Shown here: positions 59,701 through 64,000 of the stretch, piece after piece
Layout: each line of letters starts with the position of its first letter
How positions within the stretch are numbered: position 1 is the stretch's first letter
Assembly (NCBI GenBank): GCA_935421135.1
Contig: OW285187.1
Span: forward strand, 27,776,429 to 27,840,428
Direction: 5' to 3'
Length of the DNA stretch: 64,000 nucleotides
Origin: Bugulina stolonifera
Lineage: Eukaryota; Bryozoa; Gymnolaemata; Cheilostomatida; Bugulidae
Made by a program: the position numbers and the translations under genes
The notes under the pieces: generated by a model
What the model saw: only the letters and a program-made list of their open reading frames with translations
Told to the model about the DNA's origin: nothing
Databases searched by the model: none

Positions 59701-62700
59701 TGACGTCTCGACGTTGTCAGACTGTAGCACGCTACGACAATCTGTACAAGGTACTTGCAGGGTCTTCTGTCTATGATTCATTCCTACCACCTCCATTCCA
59801 TGTCAAAGAATTGTGCCTATCAACTCTTTGTTAGTTGTTTATCAGCACAAGAATTATATTATGATTTTGAACGACATGCAGCAGTTATATGAATATTCTG
59901 TTTCTTGTCCACCTGTTGATGATACCCGTTGTTTATTAATAGACTGTAATGGTACGGAATCTAAACAAGGAGCTCAGAGGAAGTTAGAGTACTTCTCCTT
60001 GGCCAACCTTTCTGCTGCAGCTGGTACGCAGCCCCCTGGTGGTGAATCTCACTCGTCTCCCGCAACCACATATCACGGTCCTAAATATGAGAGCACTGAT
60101 GCTCCTAGACGTGCTAATATACAGCAATACCTTCATAAACTTGGTTTATCGGATAAACCCATCAAAGAAGCATGGGGAAACAAGTCACAGTCAAATTTAC
60201 AAACTCAGTCTAAATATCGCAGAAGTCATAACATGGAGACGTTATCACCAGGTATATTAAAAGGATTTATATACAGCTTGTATTACACTGTTGCATGCAT
60301 TGTGGGTGGGGCTGTAGGATACACTCACTGTATCCCCTGCATGTCGTAAGAGGCGACTAAAAGGGATTGTGGCAGGAAGCGCATCCAGAGTGAAACCATG
60401 CCAAACATATATGAGCGGATGAGGTATAGTACATGTAAATGTACATGCATGTAGCACGATGGACATGGTATGATATTTTCTTACACTGCCATGCATTTAG
60501 ATGAGCACCACCCCACAGTATTTAAAGCTATAGAAATTTATTTTAAGTTGTTTCCCGTCAGATTTCGATGCTGCAGTATCTACTAGTTACTATACAAAAG
60601 GTCTGTTTTATTTAGAAGTAAATGTTAAGCATTTTCTTGAGAAGTACATATATCTCCAGTGAAGCATTTTGTTCTCCCTGTCATGTTTATATGTTACTGT
60701 ATCTTACCTCGTAACCTCTCACTTATAGACAGTGATGGAGGTGACAGTGGCTCTAAATCAACAGTACCTAACAGCAGTGATAGTGACAGCAGCAACAAAA
60801 ATTCTGGGAAATCGTCAGTAAAAACAGCAGAATGCTCATCACCATCCAGTAAAAATGTAAGCATAATTTATTGAAAATTTCTTTGGAAACAGCTGTTTAC
60901 ATAGTCGTGATTCATCACACCCTGGTAACAATACCCATATAGAACTAATTGATTATTATTTATTTAGTGTTTATTACGTTTTATCTCACCTTTGATTCTC
61001 AACAGATCAAGGGTGCTCATGTCCTATGACTTTGACCTGATTATCGATGCTGATTATTTATTTTTTCTAATTATAAGTTTTATTTGTCGTGTTAGTAACA
61101 TGTATGAGTATAGTCAGTAGGCGCACTTTGACTTGTGACAACTTCTTATGCAATGATGTCTACCCAATTATATGTTTCTGTCATGTTGCAGCTCAAAGAA
61201 AATGAGGAGATGTTTAAGACAGTACGTCGAGAGTTAACTCTTCTCAAGTCTAAGTATCATAGAAAACTTTCAGTAGGGGAGGCAACTGATCAGCGACCTA
61301 GTAGTGCAGGTCCTAAAGCTGTTGTCAGTCAGGTTAGCTCTTCATACTACACAATATAGATTGTTATGTTTATTTCCTGGTAATATTGGCAATTACAAAC
61401 AAAATATAAACTAGTTTGCTGTGTCACTGGCCATCCCACTCAATGTAAGTGTTATACAAGGATATCCCAAGTTCCTGACTCTCTCAAACTATGGTCGTTG
61501 AATACAAAACTAAACTTAGTCCATGTCATACAGTTGATCACTTATATACCTTCCTATTCATATGGAGGACTAATGCATTATCTAATAGTTGAACAGCCAA
61601 TACATGTCTGCTATTTGTTATAACGTCTGTGTGGTACTATATATAGATGTACAAAATGCATAGCTATTCACATGCAATACAGGCAAGTCTAAACTAAGCT
61701 GCTAGGTTTTTATATTAGTAAAGGTGATGTAATTGCTATAATGTTACTACTCTTTAAAACTTGTATACAATATTCTATTATGTATTGTTTTATGTTAAAT
61801 CATAGGTGACTGTTTTGTTTATATTAGGGTCTCCTTGTAGGGGAGAAACCAATCAGCTCTAAATTACTCACAATAAATCACATAACATTCATTTCCTTTC
61901 TTTCAGCGTGTTTATTCACATGCGTAACGTTCAAGGAAAGTTTTACTATAAAATGCTTACAATATCCCTTGTACCTTATTACCTCTCACATCAAATGCAA
62001 CTTTATTATAATTGCTTACTTTTTAATATTCTGGTTATTATTTTTCTAGATTTGATACGGTTATACTGGGAATAATAATTGTAGTAATCACATTATTGTA
62101 CAATATATTGAATGATATTCTAATATTGTGCACTAGATCAAACGATGTTATTACATAGCACGATGCAATACGAATTGATGAAAGCTGAGCTATAAAGTAA
62201 TGAGAATATTCATTATAAAATGTTCTGTATGTACTTGGTAGGTTAGAGGCAAGGATCAGAGACCAAGCACAGCATTTGCACATTCATCTCCATATACCAG
62301 CAAAGCCCATACCCAGCACCTGCAGCAATTTGTCAGTAGGGCACATACACAGCACCTGCCGCAATCTGCCAGTAAAGTACATACCCAGCACATGCAGCAA
62401 TCTGTCAACTCTTCTGCTGATAAGAGTTTGGCAGAGTTGAGGGAAAGAATTTACACTGCCAATAAAAACTCTGGTAAGGAAATAATTGTAAAGCTACAAC
62501 TGGTCTTTACAGACAATGATTTAGAGTTGTCACCTCTTTGCCTGCAGCTTCATACCCTAAAAGCAGATACATTTTGCGAGTTTTAACTTTTGCGAAGCAG
62601 TTTTAACTTTTGCGAAGCGTGTGGCAGCAAATAATTTCCATCGCTATTAATATCTGCTTTCAAGCTGATTTAAATAATTTCTGGTTTAAACAGACCATAC

Positions 62701-64000
62701 ATGCAGTTATATAGTTATATGATACATAGTTGAATATTTTATAAAGCAGCAAGTATTTGCTATAACACAATTGGTAAGTAGCCTAGAGTAGGAGCTTAAT
62801 CAGAGGATTTTTTAACAAGCTATGGTAATTACTTTACCTCACAGGTGGGCTTACTGCACTATATAGGAGTCAGCTGTAGTTTTGTACTGTATGTAAGTGG
62901 GGTTTAAATCTGAGTAAACATAGAGCTTAGCTAAGCTTGGTTTTAATGCTGAAATATGCTTAAACATCAATTTTGGGGCTTAAACAAATTTCGCGATAGG
63001 CCAAACTCGCTAAATATTTCTATCGCAAATTGCTCCAGGATTAGCAAACTCGCGAAATATTTCTGCTTTTAGGGTAACAGAATATAGAAACTTCCTTGTT
63101 AGTGTTGGTTTGGTTCAAAGGTGGCATTATATTGTTTGGTGTCTGCACATAGGTGGAACAGCTAGTGGACACCCAGTGAAATCATTTGCTGAAAAGGAGG
63201 CAACTCCCATATCTACAGGATATTCATCTTATCTAGTACCTGAAGCAGATGACAGCACAGGTGGTTACAGGTGAGTGTTTCATTGCATGTTTCATGTGCT
63301 AGAAGCACTCTATTTTAATACAAACACCTATTATATAGTTATAATCCTATGTACATGGCATTCTATTTTATCATATTAGCATCTGTCTATAAAATGATAT
63401 TACATGTGAGGTGGAGTTTGTATCATACAATATCCATGCAGGTATTAGTCTTGTCCTAATATGGATTCAACTGTCTACATTAATAAATCAATGTTTCATC
63501 TACTACCTGCACTGTAGTCATCTAATTACATTGATTTGTGTGTCATCATATTATATACATGTATATACATGTATAATACATGTATGAGCTTGTATATAAT
63601 ATATGTATGAACTTGTACTCTCAATACTTGTAGTTCTTATGGAGGTATCCATTCAGTCACTCATCCTAGACCATCTACAGCAGCAGTGCTGTCTTCTTCA
63701 CCCAATCAGGGTCACATTAGCCCCCACACTAGGAGCACATCTCAATCTGCATCTCAGTCTAAATGTAGAACAATAGTACACCTTAGCCCACATTCCACAA
63801 CACGTCTAGCAGCAGTGATCAAGGGTCACTTGTGTAGAAGACTACTGTCCACAAATAAAGTGCAATCAATAGTAAAGACAATAAGAGACTGCCAGAATCT
63901 GCTGCCGTACAAATCAGAGAGCGGATCAGGTAGCACCACCAGGACCAGCCACAGCCAGACTCTCACCCTCCAGGATCTCAACTTCCAGGAGAGACTTTTA
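47769..64000 (+). CDS. CCP110: CP110 homologue, centriolar coiled-coil protein (3' end beyond window)
   Basis: Sixteen exons read here: 47769-47921, 51439-51570, 51869-52022, 52728-53147, 53531-54277, 54380-54643, 55464-55599, 58229-58484, 59080-59290, 59532-59750, 59943-60251, 60729-60856, 61192-61332, 62242-62473, 63153-63270 and 63634-64000 (cut). All phases fit, giving 1,329 codons so far (human CP110 1,012 aa). N-terminal match: SRPILAPVMTVEKRQEMQ...KIKTRSREKEFLSRVERSL. A central TPRMHRR motif corresponds to the human PKMHRR segment. C-terminal TTRLAAVIKGHLCRRLLSTN at about 1261-1280 and LQDLNFQERLL match the human IQ-like, calmodulin/centrin-binding region. Family role: caps the distal centriole and restrains cilium formation. 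The middle is Ser-rich and poorly conserved, so exons 8-15 rest mainly on splice sites and phase; small exons could be missed in introns 1 and 7. Confidence 0.9.
47922..51438. other. CCP110 intron 1 (3.5 kb)
   Basis: Large AT-rich intron between the exon encoding the N-terminal 51 residues and exon 2. I see no gene inside it. It includes a G17 run at 50062-50078. Confidence 0.6.
50062..50078. repeat. Poly-G run (G17)
   Basis: Seventeen consecutive G residues in CCP110 intron 1, on the transcribed gene's sense strand. Confidence 0.9.
53027..53135 (+). repeat. RRxGS coding repeat in CCP110
   Basis: Within exon 4 four short units occur: VRRTGSDG, LRRSGSER, LKRSGSDK and LRRTGSGD. Each is Arg-[Arg/Lys]-[Ser/Thr]-Gly-Ser, spaced 8-13 residues apart. 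Such motifs are typical basophilic kinase sites. Confidence 0.8.
55600..58228. other. CCP110 intron 7 (2.6 kb)
   Basis: AT-rich, with loose repeats of AGTGTGATGTTA / GCAATGCTA type words near 56830-57065. No additional exon was recognised, although one could be hidden here because phase is continuous across the intron. Confidence 0.5.
60300..60430 (+). mobile_element. SINE-like fragment in CCP110 intron 11
   Basis: CCCTGCATGTCGTAAGAGGC and GACTAAAAGGGATTGTGGC precede AGGAAGCGCATCCAGAG. The last word resembles AGGAAGGGCATCCAAC in the SINE at 46421. This suggests a SINE body without a clear tRNA head. Low certainty. Confidence 0.4.
62295..62402 (+). repeat. 36-bp coding tandem repeat in CCP110 exon 14
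   Basis: Three units of 12 codons: AHTQHLQQFVSR, AHTQHLPQSASK and VHTQHMQQSVNS. The unit keeps the reading frame. It is not known to me in vertebrate CP110. Confidence 0.85.

Overview
This window is nuclear DNA from an invertebrate animal. It is AT-rich and carries multi-exon genes with standard GT-AG introns, mostly a few hundred bases long. It also holds animal-specific genes (folliculin, a FAM20C-type secretory kinase, the centriole protein CP110), tRNA-derived SINEs, hAT-type elements and a very young LTR retrotransposon. I cannot name the species. The compact genes, low GC and very frequent TACATGTA words would fit a sponge or another early-branching marine animal, but that is a guess.

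Layout. 0.4-1.6 kb (+): CFAP144 (FAM183), a cilium protein, three exons. 1.9-5.0 kb (-): EBP2/EBNA1BP2, a ribosome-biogenesis factor, nine exons, complete. 10.0-13.9 kb (-): a duplicated, 5'-truncated EBP2 paralogue whose first exon is replaced by unrelated sequence, plus an isolated terminal exon from a further copy. 14.2-19.2 kb (-): a complete LTR retrotransposon with apparently identical 663-bp LTRs, a 4-bp target duplication, a tRNA-Leu primer site, a polypurine tract and only one 1,112-codon Gag-like ORF, with no protease, RT, RNase H or integrase. 19.2-21.9 kb: intergenic, with a local duplication and a hairpin element. 22.0-25.9 kb (-): FAM20C-type kinase, nine exons. 25.9-37.1 kb: gene-poor, with simple repeats and minisatellites. 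37.1-43.2 kb (-): folliculin (FLCN), twelve exons, complete. 43.2-47.8 kb: intergenic cluster of small transposons (a 1.3-kb CAGGGGCGTA-ended element, two tRNA-type SINE pieces, and a hAT MITE nested in one of them). 47.8-64.0 kb (+): CCP110 (CP110), sixteen exons read here, running off the right edge.

The host genes are ordinary housekeeping, signalling and cilium/centriole genes and do not form an operon or shared pathway. CFAP144 and CCP110 are both cilium-related but lie 46 kb apart. The exon models were built by hand from frame continuity, GT-AG sites and remembered family sequences. All phases close: EBP2 302 aa, FAM20C 533 aa, FLCN 586 aa, CFAP144 141 aa. The most unusual content is the recent Gag-only retrotransposon, the chimeric and mosaic EBP2 duplication, and the tandem repeat that has copied a FLCN splice acceptor.
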